From CAYQQJ01 sp964419935 (GTDB lineage Bacteria > Pseudomonadota > Gammaproteobacteria > Pseudomonadales > Cellvibrionaceae), in assembly GCA_964419935.1 (NCBI GenBank), contig CAYQQJ010000015.1:1-64000 (forward strand): 64,000 nt of DNA, in the 5' to 3' direction. The translations under genes were made by a program, and so were the position numbers. Shown here piece by piece: positions 62,745-64,000 of this stretch. The notes beneath the pieces are model-generated. The model was not told where the DNA came from. It saw only the letters and a list, made by a program, of their open reading frames with translations, and searched no databases. Every line of letters begins with the position of its first letter. The first letter of the stretch is position 1.

Positions 62745-63467
62745 TCAACCTTCCGCCAACGCCTTGCGCTGCAATGCGTTCAACTCTGCGATTCCTTTCT
62801 TCGCCAATGCAAACATGGCGGCAAATTCTGATTCGGTGAAAGGCTCTTTTTCTGCTGTGCCCTGAATCTCGATCAGGCCGGCGTTTTCAGCCATGACCAC
62901 GTTCATGTCGGTGTCGGCGTTGGAGTCTTCCGGGTAATCCAGATCGAGTACCGCTTCTCCCTGGTAAATACCAACAGACACTGACGCCACCATGAACTTC
63001 AACGGATCGTCGCGCAGGGTTCCGGCGCGCTGCAACTTTGTCAGCGCATCGACCACTGCCACGCAGGCACCAGTAATCGAGGCCGTGCGCGTACCACCGT
63101 CGGCCTGAATCACGTCGCAGTCCACCACAATGGTGAACTCTCCGAGGGCTTTCATATCAATGGCAGCACGTAGTGAGCGCCCGATGAGACGCTGAATTTC
63201 AACAGTGCGTCCGCCCTGTTTGCCCCGCGCCGCTTCCCGGCCCATGCGGCTGCCGGTGGAACGCGGCAACATGCCGTATTCGGCTGTAATCCAGCCGCGA
63301 CCTTCGCCGCGCATGAAATGCGGCACCCCAGCCTCCACAGACGCCGTGCAAATAACTTGGGTATCGCCAAAGCCGACCAGCACAGAGCCCTCGGCGTGCT
63401 TGGTGAAATTGCGGATGATTTTGATATCGCGCAGCTGATCTGCGGAACGACCACTGGGTCTTGGCAT
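62745..63467 (-). CDS. rph: Ribonuclease PH
   Basis: RNase PH trims tRNA 3' ends by phosphorolysis. The 240-residue protein begins MPRPSGRSADQLRDIKIIRN and has GEGRGWITAEYGMLPRSTGS, DCDVIQADGGTRTASITGAC and a CVAVVDAL segment, all family landmarks. The length is standard and the enzyme looks intact. It is divergent from the yicC-family gene, as in most gammaproteobacteria. Confidence 0.96.
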   Translation of the reverse strand: MPRPSGRSADQLRDIKIIRNFTKHAEGSVLVGFGDTQVICTASVEAGVPHFMRGEGRGWITAEYGMLPRSTGSRMGREAARGKQGGRTVEIQRLIGRSLRAAIDMKALGEFTIVVDCDVIQADGGTRTASITGACVAVVDALTKLQRAGTLRDDPLKFMVASVSVGIYQGEAVLDLDYPEDSNADTDMNVVMAENAGLIEIQGTAEKEPFTESEFAAMFALAKKGIAELNALQRKALAEG

Positions 63468-63604
63468 AACGTACCTCGGTTAGCTCACGCCAGCGCCTTT
63501 GAATGGGCAACCGGCGGGAAAAATGAGGGCGCATTATAGCCTCATGAACTGTCCAACAAAAACGCTGTGTTAAGATGAGCTTTTACCCAACCGAGGACTT
63601 CCCT

Positions 63605-64000
63605 ATGCCGCGCAGCATGACCGGTTTTGCCCGTCAGGAAAGCCAACAAACCTGGGGCAAGGTGATTTGCGAAATTCGCAGTGTCAATCACCGCTATCTG
63701 GAACCCTCTCTGCGTATGCCGGATGCTCTGCGGAATCTCGAGCCTACTCTGCGCGATCAACTGCGCAAGAACCTCAGCCGGGGCAAGGTCGAAGTCGGCT
63801 TTTCCCTGAAGACTGAACAGACTGACACCACGGAATTGACCCTTAATCAATCATTGGCCCGGGACGTTATTCGGCTGGCAGAGCAGATTCAGCAGGACCT
63901 GGCCAACCCCGCCCCACTGAACAGCCTCGATATCCTGCAATGGCCCGGCTTGGTGCGCACCGAAGAAGTGGATCAAAAACTGGTGGAACACTGCGCCAGC
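63605..64000 (+). CDS. YicC family endoribonuclease (partial, 3' end outside window)
   Basis: The first 132 codons begin MPRSMTGFARQESQQTWGKV and continue CEIRSVNHRYLEPSLRMPDA, matching the YicC N-terminal domain. E. coli YicC is about 287 residues, so a little under half is present. YicC proteins act as endoribonucleases and affect small-RNA decay. The frame is open to the last base of the window. Confidence 0.9.
   Translation, partial: MPRSMTGFARQESQQTWGKVICEIRSVNHRYLEPSLRMPDALRNLEPTLRDQLRKNLSRGKVEVGFSLKTEQTDTTELTLNQSLARDVIRLAEQIQQDLANPAPLNSLDILQWPGLVRTEEVDQKLVEHCAS

Overview
The window is a gene-dense stretch of a gammaproteobacterial chromosome, with genes on both strands, long colinear operons and no phage, plasmid or rRNA/tRNA genes. 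The gene content points to a Pseudomonadales/Cellvibrionales-type organism and probably a polysaccharide degrader: a complete type II secretion operon (gspC-N), a lipoprotein glycoside hydrolase, an N-acetylglucosamine (nag) regulon with a LacI-type regulator, and pseudomonad marker genes (algQ/rsd, algP, a two-domain algC, crc). The species assignment is inferred from synteny and protein resemblance only.

Layout. 1-8.7 kb: a composite repeat, an Atm1-type ABC exporter, small membrane/lipoproteins, a FadE-type acyl-CoA dehydrogenase, a hemolysin III protein and a GH2-like glycosidase. 8.8-18.3 kb: a nine-gene minus-strand operon (periplasmic protein, three TPR proteins of which two are lipoproteins, a small exported protein, one ExbB/TolQ channel, two ExbD/TolR proteins and a TonB/AgmX-like transducer). 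It looks like a proton-driven envelope machine similar in gene content to the Myxococcus Agl-Glt system; this is the best candidate for an undescribed system here. 18.5-31.2 kb: apbE and the gspC-N operon. 31.5-39.5 kb: gshA, an orphan FliL-like gene and the dsbB-algQ-(WD40)-FKBP-algP block. 39.5-48.7 kb: core housekeeping (trmB, rpoH, ftsX-ftsE-ftsY, rsmD, coaD, mutM, rpmG-rpmB, radC). 48.9-54.3 kb: the nag cluster (nagR, nagA-nagB, and divergent nagK-nagX). 54.7-64 kb: coaBC, algC, argB, slmA, pyrE, crc, rph and the 5' part of a yicC-family gene cut by the window end.

Non-coding structure is unusually rich. Four composite repeats are built from two different heptamers (GCAAGCT and GGGAAAA) around a conserved core. 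A second repeat family (GTAGCC..GGATGGAGTGCAACG) occurs three times near 6.4-6.6 kb. Two MITE-like elements carry YTAR target duplications (CTAA, CTAG). One of them lies in frame inside the signal-peptide region of a TPR lipoprotein. The nagA leader has a promoter with an overlapping NagR-like operator followed by an intrinsic terminator, and a matching palindrome covers a consensus -35 facing nagK.

Starts were chosen from ribosome-binding sites, overlaps and family resemblance. Many are GTG or TTG, especially in the gsp operon. All functional calls rest on motif recognition by eye; no database search was run.
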